In this document: positions 24,060-34,982 of the stretch, piece by piece
How the letters are laid out: each line of letters opens with the position of its first letter
Position numbering within the stretch: position 1 is the first letter of the stretch
NCBI RefSeq assembly: GCF_013359945.1
Contig: NZ_JABWCS010000198.1
Coordinates: forward strand, 27,236-91,235
Source of the DNA: Paenibacillus agri
GTDB lineage: Bacteria; Bacillota; Bacilli; Paenibacillales; Paenibacillaceae
Direction: 5' to 3'
Length of the DNA stretch: 64,000 nt
Program-made: the position numbers and the translations under genes
The notes under the pieces: model-generated
Told to the model about the DNA's origin: nothing
Databases searched by the model: none
Seen by the model: the letters and a program-made list of their open reading frames with translations, nothing else

Positions 24060-24176
24060 ATGGACATTCAATCCAATTTCATATACTCTCTGCGAGAGTG
24101 CATCAAGAGCGGCGATGCCTTTGAATCACTGCAGATCATGTCCATCCTGCGGCCTGAGTATGAGGGACGGGCCTAG
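24060..24176 (+). CDS. 38-residue small protein, unknown function
   Basis: ATG at 24060 is preceded by GAAGGTGG and an extended -10 promoter. The product begins MDIQSNFIYSLRECIKSG and ends ILRPEYEGRA. It is amphipathic and helical in character, with one cysteine and no signal peptide or membrane segment, so it is probably cytoplasmic. I do not recognise a family. It is separated by 104 bp from the DUF72 gene on the same strand. Start signals and balanced composition make a real gene more likely than chance. Confidence 0.6.
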   Translation: MDIQSNFIYSLRECIKSGDAFESLQIMSILRPEYEGRA

Positions 24177-24280
24177 ACACGTCCATGCACTACCTGTTTG
24201 CGAACCTGTATTTTTAGTTTATATAGAAGATACATGTACCCTAACGAACATCCAGAGCGCAGCCAAGGAGGAGACCACCT

Positions 24281-25126
24281 TTGATCAAAATAGGGCTGAC
24301 CGGCTTCGGCGACCATGAGGAATTGTACGGAAAAATCAAACCGGCCGAACGGTTGTCTACATACAGCGCCCATTTTTCCATTGTAGAAATCGACAGTTCC
24401 TTCTACGCGGTTCAGCCGGTCAGAAATTATGTGAAATGGGTCAACCAAACCCCGGACGGATTCCAGTTCATCGTGAAAGCCTATCAGGGAATGACTGGTC
24501 ATCTACGCGATAAAAAGAATTACTTTGATACAAAGGACGCTATGTTCGCCGCTTTCCACGAATCCATCCAGCCTGTTATCGAATCCGGCAAGCTGGCCAT
24601 GACACTGTTCCAGTTCCCACCCTGGTTCGACTGCACCAAGGATAATGTGGATATGCTGCGCGATATCAGAGCGCGGATGAAAGACGTGCCCTGCGCCCTT
24701 GAATTTCGCCATGAGAGCTGGTACAGCCCGGCATTCCGCGACAAGACGCTGCATTTCATGGCGCGTGAGGGCTGGATTCATACGATAGTGGATGAGCCGC
24801 AGGCCGGGACTGGCTCGATTCCGATTGTAGCGGTGGCTACTTCCCCGGACATCACTTATGTGCGACTGCACGGCCGCAATGTCTCCGGCTGGCACCAAAG
24901 CAGCCACCCGGATTGGCGCAAGCTGCGCTACCTATACCGGTATGATCAGGAAGAACTCGGCGAGTGGAAGGAACGTCTGTTGAAGCTGGAGAAAAGCTGC
25001 CGTAATCTCTACGTAGTCTTCAACAACAATTCTGGCGGTGATGCTACTGACAACGCCAAGGAGCTTCAGAACATGCTCGGCATAGACGGCGGTCTGGCTC
25101 CGCGCCAGCTTGATCTCTTTCAATAG
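24281..25126 (+). CDS. DUF72 family protein
   Basis: A 281-residue TIM-barrel-like protein of the DUF72 (YecE) family: IGLTGFGDHEELYG, VEIDSSFYAVQP, FQFIVKAYQGMTGH, LFQFPPWF, ALEFRHESWYSP, YVRLHGRN and YVVFNNNSGGDAT are all characteristic. The biochemical function of the family is not established. The TTG start at 24281 has AAGGAGGAG upstream. It is followed 121 bp later by the amylase gene on the same strand. Confidence 0.9.
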   Translation: MIKIGLTGFGDHEELYGKIKPAERLSTYSAHFSIVEIDSSFYAVQPVRNYVKWVNQTPDGFQFIVKAYQGMTGHLRDKKNYFDTKDAMFAAFHESIQPVIESGKLAMTLFQFPPWFDCTKDNVDMLRDIRARMKDVPCALEFRHESWYSPAFRDKTLHFMAREGWIHTIVDEPQAGTGSIPIVAVATSPDITYVRLHGRNVSGWHQSSHPDWRKLRYLYRYDQEELGEWKERLLKLEKSCRNLYVVFNNNSGGDATDNAKELQNMLGIDGGLAPRQLDLFQ

Positions 25127-25247
25127 CCTAAAAAAAGATCATGACATCTGCAAATAACTGGTATTCCCTCCCTTTAAAAAGTGAAGAATAACCGAAGAAG
25201 CCTGAAGAGCGATCTGAAAGCACTGCAGCAGCGAAGGAGGCAGAGAG

Positions 25248-26717
25248 ATGAAGAGAAATCATACGATGATGCAGTTTTTCGAGTGGCATGTTGCAGCAGA
25301 CGGGAAGCACTGGAAACATCTCGCGGAAATGGCACCAGAGCTGAGCAGCACGGGGATTGACGCCATATGGATTCCGCCCGTGACCAAGGCCGTCTCCGCA
25401 GAAGATACCGGATATGGTGTCTATGACCTCTATGATCTCGGTGAATATGACCAAAAAGGTACAGTACGCACCAAATACGGTACCAAGCAAGAACTGGTCG
25501 ACGCCATTGCCGAGTGCCAAAAGAATGGCATCGCTGTGTATGTTGATCTCGTCATGAACCATAAGGCCGGTGCGGACGAGACCGAGGTATTCAAGGTAGT
25601 CGAGGTCGATCCCCATGACCGGATGAAGGAAATTTCGCAGCCGTTCGAGATCGAGGGATGGACCAAGTTCACTTTTCCGGGACGCGGAGACGAGCATTCT
25701 GCCTTCAAGTGGAATTTCGATCATTTCAATGGCACGGACTTCAATGCCAAGGAGGGCCGTTCCGGGGTATTTCGTATTGTAGGTGAGAACAAGACCTGGA
25801 ATAAGAACGTGGATGATGAGTTCGGCAACTATGATTATCTGATGTTCGCAAATATTGATTACAGCCATCCTGCAGTCAAAAAGGAAATGCTCCAGTGGGG
25901 AGGATGGCTGGTGGATACACTGCAATGCAGCGGCTACCGCCTCGACGCTATCAAGCACATTAACCATGAATTTATAAAAGAATTTGCAGCGGAGATGGTG
26001 CACAAGCGTGGGGAGGATTTCTACATCGTAGGCGAATTCTGGAATCCTGATCTTGCCTCCTGCCGCGAATTTCTGGACACGGTGGATTATCGGATTGATC
26101 TCTTTGACGTATCGCTGCACTACAAGCTGCATTCTGCCGCTCTTGGCGGGCGGGATTTTGATCTAAGCACCATTTTCAATGATACATTGGTGCAAAGCCA
26201 TCCCGGCAATGCGGTCACCTTCGTCGACAACCATGACTCCCAGCCGCATGAGGCGCTGGAATCATGGGTTGGTGACTGGTTCAAACAAATTGCTTATGCT
26301 CTCATTTTGCTGCGCCGCGACGGGTATCCCGTCGTCTTCTACGGTGACTATTACGGGATCGGCGGCCCGGACCCGATCGAAGGCAAGAAAGCCGCGATCG
26401 ACCCGTTGCTGTACGCCCGTTACCACAAAGCTTACGGTGAGCAAAAGGATTATTTGGATCACCCCAACACGATCGGATGGGTACGGCTCGGAGTGGAGGA
26501 AATCAAAGGCTCCGGCTGTGCAGTGGTTATCTCCAATGGCGACAAAGGTGAGAAGCGGATGCAGGTAGGCAAGCATCGCGCCGGTGAGGTGTGGGTGGAT
26601 TTCACTGGCACCCGCAAGGAGAAACTTACGATTGGGCAGGACGGCTGGGCAGTCTTTCCTGTAGACGGCGGAAGCGTCTCTGTCTGGGCCCTTCCCCACG
26701 AGGAGAATGAAGAGTGA
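25248..26717 (+). CDS. Intracellular alpha-amylase (GH13)
   Basis: A 489-residue GH13 enzyme. The four conserved regions are present: DLVMNH, GYRLDAIKHI (nucleophile Asp), IVGEFW (acid/base Glu) and FVDNHDSQ (transition-state Asp). It starts MKRNHTMMQFFEWHVAADG with no signal peptide, so it is cytoplasmic and would degrade intracellular maltodextrins, like liquefying-type amylases of this length without an export signal. GAAGGAGGCAGAGAG precedes the ATG. Confidence 0.92.
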   Translation: MKRNHTMMQFFEWHVAADGKHWKHLAEMAPELSSTGIDAIWIPPVTKAVSAEDTGYGVYDLYDLGEYDQKGTVRTKYGTKQELVDAIAECQKNGIAVYVDLVMNHKAGADETEVFKVVEVDPHDRMKEISQPFEIEGWTKFTFPGRGDEHSAFKWNFDHFNGTDFNAKEGRSGVFRIVGENKTWNKNVDDEFGNYDYLMFANIDYSHPAVKKEMLQWGGWLVDTLQCSGYRLDAIKHINHEFIKEFAAEMVHKRGEDFYIVGEFWNPDLASCREFLDTVDYRIDLFDVSLHYKLHSAALGGRDFDLSTIFNDTLVQSHPGNAVTFVDNHDSQPHEALESWVGDWFKQIAYALILLRRDGYPVVFYGDYYGIGGPDPIEGKKAAIDPLLYARYHKAYGEQKDYLDHPNTIGWVRLGVEEIKGSGCAVVISNGDKGEKRMQVGKHRAGEVWVDFTGTRKEKLTIGQDGWAVFPVDGGSVSVWALPHEENEE

Positions 26718-26845
26718 TAGGGATAACACTGCCGCGCTTAATCTTACCTTCTCGTAGCTGCTTCGCTCCGGGCTAGTGCACGGTTGACTTGAATTCAAAC
26801 CGTTAACATCGCCTGTGGAGACGACATAAATCACATATTCAGCAG

Positions 26846-26890
26846 CAAATAAAAGAACCCCTTCTCCACCTATTGGCGGAAGGGGTTCTT
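26846..26890 (-). terminator. Terminator downstream of mprF
   Basis: AAGAACCCCTTC pairs with GAAGGGGTTCTT; on the minus strand it is followed by TTTTATTT, so it ends the leftward mprF transcript and may also block read-through from the amylase gene. Confidence 0.75.
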
Positions 26891-27010
26891 CATGTATCTC
26901 ATAGTTTATCGTGCTGTGATTTGCTTCTAGTAATAGTATGCAGGCTCCATAATTGGGTAGGTAAAAGGAATTCAACAGACCCCTTTCCCGTTATTCCCAC
27001 CCGGCAAAAC

Positions 27011-29662
27011 CTACTCCTCTGCCTCCGGATGCTTGGATACGAGCCGCACCAGATCCAGAGTCAGAATCGGCAGTTGCAGGGAGGCCGGATACGCTAGATA
27101 ACGCGGTTCCCACTCTGGACCAAACTTCTCCTTGTAGCGGCGCAGGCCGGAGAAGCCATACCAATGGCCTCCCTTCTTGAAGACCAGACGGGCGAGCTTC
27201 TCTTCCCGCAGCGCACCGGCATTCTGACCAACACTGGACAGAGGGGCATTACCAAGATTAAATCTTTGATAGCCCTGGCCCTTGGCCCATTCCATCAATC
27301 GGATGAATAAATAATCCATTGTCCCGTTCGGCGCCTGCTTCCGGTGACGCATCAAATCTATGGAGAGTGTCGTACCCCCGTCATACCCGGGAACAAGTGT
27401 AGCGAAGGCTACCACCTCACCAGAAGCCTGTCTCAGCAGTGCAATTGGAGCGAACTGCAGATAGGCTTCCTTGAACCAGCCGAGCGAATACCCTTTCTCC
27501 GTCCGACCCCCCAGCCACTCTCCCGAAATCGAGCGCAGTTCTTTGATTAGGACGGCTGAATGCGGCTGTTGCGATATTTCAAATTGGTAACCTTCCCGTT
27601 CAAAACGGTTGTTGACACTACGCAGGTCGGCATTCTTGCGGCCACTGAGTGTGAACGTCTCCAACGATACCATAGCTTCTTCGCCAAGCTTGAAGAAATG
27701 ATAGCCCTGCTCATGATATACCGGCAGGAACGCAGGTGTAGCCTGATAAAAGACCACGGACAACCCATACTTGTCCGCCGCCTGCCGGAACTCACTGATG
27801 GCGTTGTTAATAAGCTCCTTCGCACCCAGCGGATCACCAAGCACAACAAGCTTATCACGCACCCGGGAATAAGGAAGCAGCACTTGTCCATCCTGTGCCC
27901 AATAGAAGCTTTTGTCACCCAGAAACAGCATATGAGTTAGGGAGTTGCCAGGCACCTTCTTCAAAAATTGTGTCAGCCGGTCCATCTCCGGAGGGCCTGA
28001 CAGCTCCTCGGAATCACGGTGAGGCCGGAGCGTGACAAACATCGTCAGCAGGAGCCAGGAGAAGATCAGTCCGCTGGCTGCGGTAAAGGCAACATTACTG
28101 TGTCGTTGCAGCCACTCCGGATGAATGCCTGGCGGAAGATGCTTCATAAACCCGCGATGCACATGACTGCCGAGCAAATAGTAGATAACGGCAATCACCG
28201 AAGTCAGCGCCAACCACCTGGCCGTACTCTGCCGGCTGACCGGCGCGCTGACCCGGTAGAACCGGGCTCTGGATATCCAAAGGATCACCCCGACTACCAG
28301 CAGGAAGATAGCCTCCTCGTAATCAAAACCTTTGGTAAAAGCAAACAGCGCGCCCCCCAGCAGCGAGAGGCTGGTCCAAATATAGGCTCTACGGATCCGC
28401 AGGGAGATGCCCCGTGACAGCAGGATGAGCATAAAGCCGATCAGGACGGATAAATGATGTGATAACCGCATGATCGGAAATGACAGCAGCTTTTCCGTGA
28501 TCTCCAACCGGTACAGCAGTTCCGGCGTTGCTGCAGACAGCAGCAGAATGAGACCGCTGGCAAAGACCAGTTTGCCTAGCGCCCATACCCCAAGGTCGCT
28601 GAGGAAGGTATACTGTCCTGGCCAACGCCAGATTTTCTGCCACAGATTCAGCGAGGGCTCCAGCCCCACAGCTGCACGTTCCAGCATTTTTCTGCCCTGC
28701 AGCCCGATCTCCAGCGCGGCCAGCACGAGACCGATCAGCCAGGGAATCAGATAATAGAACAAACGGTAGATCACCAGCACCGCCATAGCCTGATCGGTCT
28801 GATAACCCATTTGGGTCAGCCCCAGAAGCGCGATCAGGTCGAACGCCCCGATCCCGCCGGGAGCCATACTGAGAATACCGGCGATGGCCGCAATCGTATA
28901 AATACTGAAGATGGTCACAAAATGCACACCACCCAGCAGGTGGTGGCCAATCGACCAGAATGTAATGCCGGCAAACAGCCATTCCAGGAACGACGCCCCG
29001 ACCGAACTACCTACCGTGATCCACGGTGTTCGTCCCTGGCCACGGTTAATCCATTTGGCGTACAGTGCCGACCGCTGGACGAACACAAAGAATGGCAGGT
29101 AGAGCGCCATGCCCCAGACTGCGAACACCAACCAGCGATGCTCTTGCATCAGTCCCGCCGCGGGTAGAATACCAAAGATGTTGCCCCAGGATAACAGGGA
29201 TAGTCCCGTAATCATAAGCGGTGACAGGAACACGATCGCCGGTGTCAGAACAGCCGAGGATACACCGCTCTTCTTATATAGCAGTGTCCGTAGCCCCACA
29301 CCAGCCAGCCCGGCAAACCCAATCAGGTTATTAAATGTATTGGCAATCCATGCATAACGGAACGTGCTCCATAAACTTACCTTCAGCTTGAAATGAGCAC
29401 GAATCAAATAGTCGTAAGCACTCATTACCGCTACCGCAAGCAATGCTATCCCCATCATCTGAAAGATGGATGATGCCGGAACGTCCTTCAGCTCGCGAAG
29501 CGTACGTCCCAGATGAACCTGCTTCAGCTCATGCTGCCCTTCCCAATATACAAGCGCTATAATCGCCAGCGGAAAAAGAGCGCGTACCGCCCGAATCCGG
29601 TAAATGGATACCAGTAGCCTCACAATCTTGAACCGCTCCAGCGCCTCTTTCATTGAATGCAT
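27011..29662 (-). CDS. mprF: Phosphatidylglycerol lysyltransferase MprF
   Basis: A protein of about 883 residues: an N-terminal flippase half with many membrane helices (about residues 10-520) and a C-terminal cytosolic synthase domain with the GNAT-like fold (LTQFLKKVPGNSLTHMLFLGD, then ISGEWLGGRTEKGYSLGWF and MDYLFIRLMEWAKGQGYQRF). It transfers an aminoacyl group, usually lysine, from tRNA to phosphatidylglycerol and flips the product outward, giving resistance to cationic peptides. I chose ATG at 29660-29662 with AGGTGG upstream; a longer frame starting at 29800 would begin before the likely transcription start. Confidence 0.92.
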   Translation of the reverse strand: MHSMKEALERFKIVRLLVSIYRIRAVRALFPLAIIALVYWEGQHELKQVHLGRTLRELKDVPASSIFQMMGIALLAVAVMSAYDYLIRAHFKLKVSLWSTFRYAWIANTFNNLIGFAGLAGVGLRTLLYKKSGVSSAVLTPAIVFLSPLMITGLSLLSWGNIFGILPAAGLMQEHRWLVFAVWGMALYLPFFVFVQRSALYAKWINRGQGRTPWITVGSSVGASFLEWLFAGITFWSIGHHLLGGVHFVTIFSIYTIAAIAGILSMAPGGIGAFDLIALLGLTQMGYQTDQAMAVLVIYRLFYYLIPWLIGLVLAALEIGLQGRKMLERAAVGLEPSLNLWQKIWRWPGQYTFLSDLGVWALGKLVFASGLILLLSAATPELLYRLEITEKLLSFPIMRLSHHLSVLIGFMLILLSRGISLRIRRAYIWTSLSLLGGALFAFTKGFDYEEAIFLLVVGVILWISRARFYRVSAPVSRQSTARWLALTSVIAVIYYLLGSHVHRGFMKHLPPGIHPEWLQRHSNVAFTAASGLIFSWLLLTMFVTLRPHRDSEELSGPPEMDRLTQFLKKVPGNSLTHMLFLGDKSFYWAQDGQVLLPYSRVRDKLVVLGDPLGAKELINNAISEFRQAADKYGLSVVFYQATPAFLPVYHEQGYHFFKLGEEAMVSLETFTLSGRKNADLRSVNNRFEREGYQFEISQQPHSAVLIKELRSISGEWLGGRTEKGYSLGWFKEAYLQFAPIALLRQASGEVVAFATLVPGYDGGTTLSIDLMRHRKQAPNGTMDYLFIRLMEWAKGQGYQRFNLGNAPLSSVGQNAGALREEKLARLVFKKGGHWYGFSGLRRYKEKFGPEWEPRYLAYPASLQLPILTLDLVRLVSKHPEAEE

Positions 29663-29764
29663 AAATCCACCTGCCCTTGCTACTGCCACACGTTCCGCCG
29701 GCAAAACCTGCCGCACTGTCCTTGGTCTGGGCAGCGGTTCATGTGCGAGAATTTCAACTTGTCC

Positions 29765-29773
29765 ATTATAACA
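29765..29773 (-). promoter_or_regulatory. Extended -10 promoter of mprF
   Basis: TGTTATAAT on the minus strand, about 100 bp before the mprF start codon, is a consensus extended -10 element without a clear -35. It argues for the shorter mprF reading frame. Confidence 0.5.
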
Positions 29774-30122
29774 ATACGTAAACCGGCTGGCATGTAACAA
29801 ACAGCACCTGTAACCATCACATTACCTCTAATATATAAGACTGAATCCAGAGCAGATACCCTGCAATATAGCCTTATTTATTTTACCAGAAACTAGATCA
29901 TCTATCCCCTTTACCATCCACCCTAAACGAGCCTGCTTCCATAGTTTACTAAGAGCGTAACCAAAAAAGTACGCCTCTGCAACTATATGGTGGAAACGCA
30001 GATATTGATAGCTATGTAGCCGCATGAGAGAACTTTATTTCAGTATGAATTGGAAAAGAGAGCTAACCACGTCCACCAAAACGCATAACTAGCCCCTGTA
30101 TTGTCCGCTACTTGATTCCAAG
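29774..30122. other. Intergenic stretch with nothing recognised
   Basis: Between the mprF promoter and the glpD terminator I see no ribosome-binding site, promoter or repeat that convinces. A 65-codon minus-strand frame at 29828-30025 lacks a ribosome-binding site. Confidence 0.5.
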
Positions 30123-30163
30123 AAAAAAAGGACGGAGTCAGGAATGTCTTCCTGCTTCCGCCC
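30123..30163 (-). terminator. Terminator of glpD
   Basis: On the minus strand GGGCGGAAGCAGGAA pairs with TTCCTGACTCCGTCC around a short loop and is followed by seven T residues. Confidence 0.85.
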
Positions 30164-30255
30164 TGAAACGAACTGGAGTTACGCTCCCTTGTTCAGATTT
30201 CCGGCAACATCGACCGTATTACAATCGCCGCTTCTTCTGTTAACCAGTGTCACGC

Positions 30256-31917
30256 CTAGGCATCCGCAGCCTGAATCGCCTCGGCCAACCGGTCATTTAA
30301 TTCTTCGGCATACTGAGCCGTCAATTCTGTCGTCCATCCGAAATATTTTCCCATATAGGCGGTTACAGCAGCCTTCCACGCCTCTACCCAGGCTATATTG
30401 AAGAAAAGCGCACCCGTGCGGCGGATAAAAAAGTCCACCGGCTTCAGCGTCATCTCCTCTTCTATAGAATACAGTAGAGCCGCCAGCAAGGATGCCGGCA
30501 GTCCTGCCGTCTCTGCTTCAAGAGCGTGCTTCGTAATTAACGCATAAACCGCGCCAATGTTAGAACCATACCTCCGTACCAGTTGCTCCGCTTCATGTGG
30601 CGACAGCCCCAGCCTCGTTCCCTCCGGAATACGTTCTTGCACAAACTTCTTATACTGAATGGATCCACCAACATCACCGCCGGAGATCGGCATGTGCCCG
30701 GTCTGGCATCCGGAAATAGCAGCAAGTCCAGCAGCATTCCGTTGCTTTGCGACCAGATCCACCACCGTCTCCGCCATTTTGCGGTAGCCAGTCAGCTTGC
30801 CGCCAGCCATAGAGATCAGACCTGAAGCCGAGACGAAAATTTCATCCTTGCGGGAAATCTCGGACGGGCTTTTGCCCTCTTGATGTATCAGAGGACGTAG
30901 TCCTGCCCAACTGGATTCTACATCATCGTCCGTTAGTTCCATGCCGGGGAACATTTCATTAGCAGCGTGAAGGATATACACCCTGTCAGCTTCAGTAACC
31001 AGCGGATTTACCAGATCACCTTTATAATTCGTATCGGTCGTCCCTACATAAGTTTTGTTGTCCCGCGGGATCGCGAACATCATGCGCCCATCAGGGGTAT
31101 CAAAATAAATCGCCTGCTTCAGCGGGAAACGCCCCTGGTCGAATACTAAGTGAACGCCCTTAGATAAATGCAGCATTTTGCCCTCTTTGGACTGGTCCTT
31201 CTCCCTCAGTGTATCTACCCAAGGTCCGGCGGCATTGATGATATGCTTCGCACGAAGCTCATAAGAACGTCCGCTGAACTGATCCGTCATTACTACACCC
31301 GCCAGCTGCTTATTATCATAAATAAACTGTCCCACCTTGGCATAGTTCACAGCCAGCGCCCCGCGCTTCACAGCCTCCTTCAATACTTCAATCGTCAAGC
31401 GGGCATCGTCCGTCCGATACTCCACATAATAACCACCGCCTTTGAGACCCTGTTGCTTCAACAGCGGTTCTTTGCCCAGTGTCTTCCCAGCGCTCAGCAT
31501 CGTTCGGCGCTCGCCCTTTTTAACCCCAGCCAAGTAGTCATAGACCCGGAGTCCAAGGGATGTCGACATTCTCCCGAAGGTACCCCCCTCATAAATCGGC
31601 AGCAGCATCCATTCCGGTGTAGTGACATGAGGTCCATTCTCGTACACAATCGCCCGTTCTTTGCCCACCTCTGCCACCACACCAATCTCCAACTGTTTCA
31701 AATAGCGGAGTCCACCATGCACAAGCTTGGTCGACCGGCTAGAAGTGCCCCCGGCAAAATCCTGCATCTCTAAAAGGGCGGTCCGCAGGCCGCGGGTCTG
31801 TGCATCCAAAGCAATTCCCGCTCCTGTAATGCCCCCGCCAATCACCAGCACATCCCATTCCTGTTCCGCCATTTGATTCAGATATTGATCTCGTTTGCCT
31901 GCCGAAAAAGTTCCCAT
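30256..31917 (-). CDS. glpD: Glycerol-3-phosphate dehydrogenase, FAD-dependent
   Basis: A 553-residue flavoenzyme of the GlpD/GlpA family. The FAD-binding DVLVIGGGITGAGIALDA lies at residues about 20-38, GGTSSRSTKLVHGGLRYL follows, and the C-terminal regulatory domain is present. It oxidises sn-glycerol-3-phosphate to dihydroxyacetone phosphate and passes electrons to menaquinone at the membrane. GGGAGGAAATAGAC precedes the ATG. The leader contains a strong terminator hairpin, consistent with GlpP antitermination as in Bacillus. Confidence 0.95.
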   Translation of the reverse strand: MGTFSAGKRDQYLNQMAEQEWDVLVIGGGITGAGIALDAQTRGLRTALLEMQDFAGGTSSRSTKLVHGGLRYLKQLEIGVVAEVGKERAIVYENGPHVTTPEWMLLPIYEGGTFGRMSTSLGLRVYDYLAGVKKGERRTMLSAGKTLGKEPLLKQQGLKGGGYYVEYRTDDARLTIEVLKEAVKRGALAVNYAKVGQFIYDNKQLAGVVMTDQFSGRSYELRAKHIINAAGPWVDTLREKDQSKEGKMLHLSKGVHLVFDQGRFPLKQAIYFDTPDGRMMFAIPRDNKTYVGTTDTNYKGDLVNPLVTEADRVYILHAANEMFPGMELTDDDVESSWAGLRPLIHQEGKSPSEISRKDEIFVSASGLISMAGGKLTGYRKMAETVVDLVAKQRNAAGLAAISGCQTGHMPISGGDVGGSIQYKKFVQERIPEGTRLGLSPHEAEQLVRRYGSNIGAVYALITKHALEAETAGLPASLLAALLYSIEEEMTLKPVDFFIRRTGALFFNIAWVEAWKAAVTAYMGKYFGWTTELTAQYAEELNDRLAEAIQAADA

Positions 31918-32032
31918 GTCTATTTCCTCCCATACAAGTAGAAACGGTGTGCCGTCCTCTAAGGGACGGTATCCGTATCAGCGAGAAATATAAGGATATT
32001 TATAATGTAAAACATATAAATTCTTATATTTG

Positions 32033-32090
32033 CAAAAAAAACCACAAACATGCCGGCTGCGATAGCTTGCGCAGCGGCTGTTGTGGTTTC
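32033..32090 (-). terminator. Terminator hairpin in the glpD leader, likely GlpP-controlled attenuator
   Basis: On the minus strand AAACCACAA pairs with TTGTGGTTT and GCCGCTGCGC with GCAGCCGGC, followed by eight T residues. It lies between the promoter at 32129-32157 and the glpD start, so transcription must pass it to reach glpD. In Bacillus subtilis GlpP with glycerol-3-phosphate prevents termination at this position; glpP is encoded nearby. Confidence 0.75.
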
Positions 32091-32128
32091 TCCAGTTCTC
32101 CAACCCATTGTATTAACTTGTTGAGGTA

Positions 32129-33656
<1,528 letters not shown>

Positions 33657-34220
33657 TCATTTTATGTTATCGTAATGCCGGCACAGATCCATTTGGGAAG
33701 TCGTCACGGCGGTTGCTCCTGCTGCCAACGCCTTTTCCACATCGTCCACAGTACGAATCAGCCCGCCAGCAAAAATCGGAATACCTGTACGCTCCCTCAC
33801 TTCTGCGATAAGGCCCGGGATGACACCCGGCAGCACCTCAATATAATCAGGCTGTGTCCGTTCTAACAGAGCATAGCTTTTATCCAGAGCACTGGAATCC
33901 AGCAGAAATACCCGCTGAACGGCCAGTAAACCGTTTTGCCGCGCTTTGAGAATCACATTGGCCCGGGTCGAGATCAAGCCGGCAGGCTTGATGCTCTGGC
34001 ATAGAAAATCTGCCGCAGCTTCATCATTCTTCAGTCCTTCAACCAGATCCACGTGCAGCAGCAGCTTCTTCCGGTGTGATTTTGCCAAATTAACAATGTC
34101 CTTCAGTTGCCCGATATGGCTCTCGAGCAGCACAATATATTCGTAGGAGGATTGCAACAGCTTCTCCAGATGCTTCATCTTTCGGATCGCAGGTAAAACA
34201 GTCTGTCCCTGAATGGACAT
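33657..34220 (-). CDS. glpP: Glycerol uptake operon antiterminator GlpP
   Basis: A 187-residue TIM-barrel-like RNA-binding regulator with VLLLESHIGQLKDIVNLAK, LLLHVDLVEGLKNDE, IKPAGLISTR and PIFAGGLIRTVDDVEKALAAGA. GlpP binds glycerol-3-phosphate and the leader mRNAs of glp genes, allowing read-through of terminators. It is cotranscribed with glpK. Hairpins with T runs lie both upstream of glpP and in the glpD leader, fitting that role. Confidence 0.92.
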   Translation of the reverse strand: MSIQGQTVLPAIRKMKHLEKLLQSSYEYIVLLESHIGQLKDIVNLAKSHRKKLLLHVDLVEGLKNDEAAADFLCQSIKPAGLISTRANVILKARQNGLLAVQRVFLLDSSALDKSYALLERTQPDYIEVLPGVIPGLIAEVRERTGIPIFAGGLIRTVDDVEKALAAGATAVTTSQMDLCRHYDNIK

Positions 34221-34289
34221 GGGCGCTGCCCCTTTCCTAGCATGAGTGTGTCGCTCTATCCGCTACTACCAATATAACATTTATTACAG

Positions 34290-34359
34290 CAAAAAGAGCA
34301 GATCACGCACATCCATCGCCCCTTCCGGGATTAGCAAATGGATATGCTGTTTCTGCTCT
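34290..34359 (-). terminator. Hairpin with T run between mhqD and glpP
   Basis: On the minus strand AGAGCAGA pairs with TCTGCTCT and ATCCAT with ATGGAT, followed by TTTTTG. It starts 14 bp after the mhqD stop and ends about 70 bp before glpP. It ends the mhq operon and could also be a GlpP-controlled leader; both uses are plausible. Confidence 0.7.
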
Positions 34360-34373
34360 GTCGCTGTACACAA

Positions 34374-34982
34374 TCAGACTAATTGCAGCTTCAGCCAGTC
34401 TCTGGCCGCTTCCGCCTCTTCCACATTCAGGCGATGCCCCTGATTGCCCCAATACGTATTCACAGCTGCGCCTGCGCCTTGCAGTAGTTCTTCCAGCTCC
34501 CGGCTTTCATGCGCCGGAACCATCGGATCATTCATCGAAGTGCCGATGAAGACCGGAAGACCGCTCATATCCGGTAGATTGAGTCCACGCAGTGGTACCA
34601 TCGGGTGCAGAAGCACTGCAGCCTGGAAAGCCTTCCCGTAGTGGAACAGCAAGCTACCAGCAATGTTGGCACCATTGGAATAACCAACGATAACTGTTTT
34701 GTCGGCAGAGAATCCGTATTTGGCCGCCGCCTCGTCCAGAAACTGCTTAATCTCCTGCGTGCGGAAGATCAGATCTTCTTCATCGAAGACCCCTTCCGAC
34801 AACCGCCGGAAGAAGCGGGGCATCCCATTCTCCAGCACATTGCCACGAATGCCGAGCACGGACGATCCCGGGGAAAGCAATCCCGCGAGTGGCAGCAAAT
34901 CCTGTTCGTCACCACCCGTTCCGTGGAACATTACCATTACTGGCTTACTCTCATCTGTGCCCTTGTGAAATACGTGTATCAT
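34374..34982 (-). CDS. mhqD: Carboxylesterase/hydrolase, MhqD-like
   Basis: A 202-residue alpha/beta hydrolase. The nucleophile elbow is GYSNGAN (Ser near residue 105), the acid is Asp in GTSMNDPMVP and the base His in GNQGHRLN; the oxyanion region is MFHGTGGDEQD. It resembles the MhqD/phospholipase-carboxylesterase group induced by hydroquinones in Bacillus. Its ATG overlaps the mhqO stop (ATGA), so the two are coupled. Confidence 0.85.
   Translation of the reverse strand: MIHVFHKGTDESKPVMVMFHGTGGDEQDLLPLAGLLSPGSSVLGIRGNVLENGMPRFFRRLSEGVFDEEDLIFRTQEIKQFLDEAAAKYGFSADKTVIVGYSNGANIAGSLLFHYGKAFQAAVLLHPMVPLRGLNLPDMSGLPVFIGTSMNDPMVPAHESRELEELLQGAGAAVNTYWGNQGHRLNVEEAEAARDWLKLQLV

Noticed and set aside
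25128..26132. 334-codon minus-strand frame
   Set aside because: It lies wholly antisense to the well-matched alpha-amylase gene and has no family resemblance.
29828..30025. 65-codon minus-strand frame in the mprF-glpD gap
   Set aside because: No ribosome-binding site or promoter; composition unconvincing.
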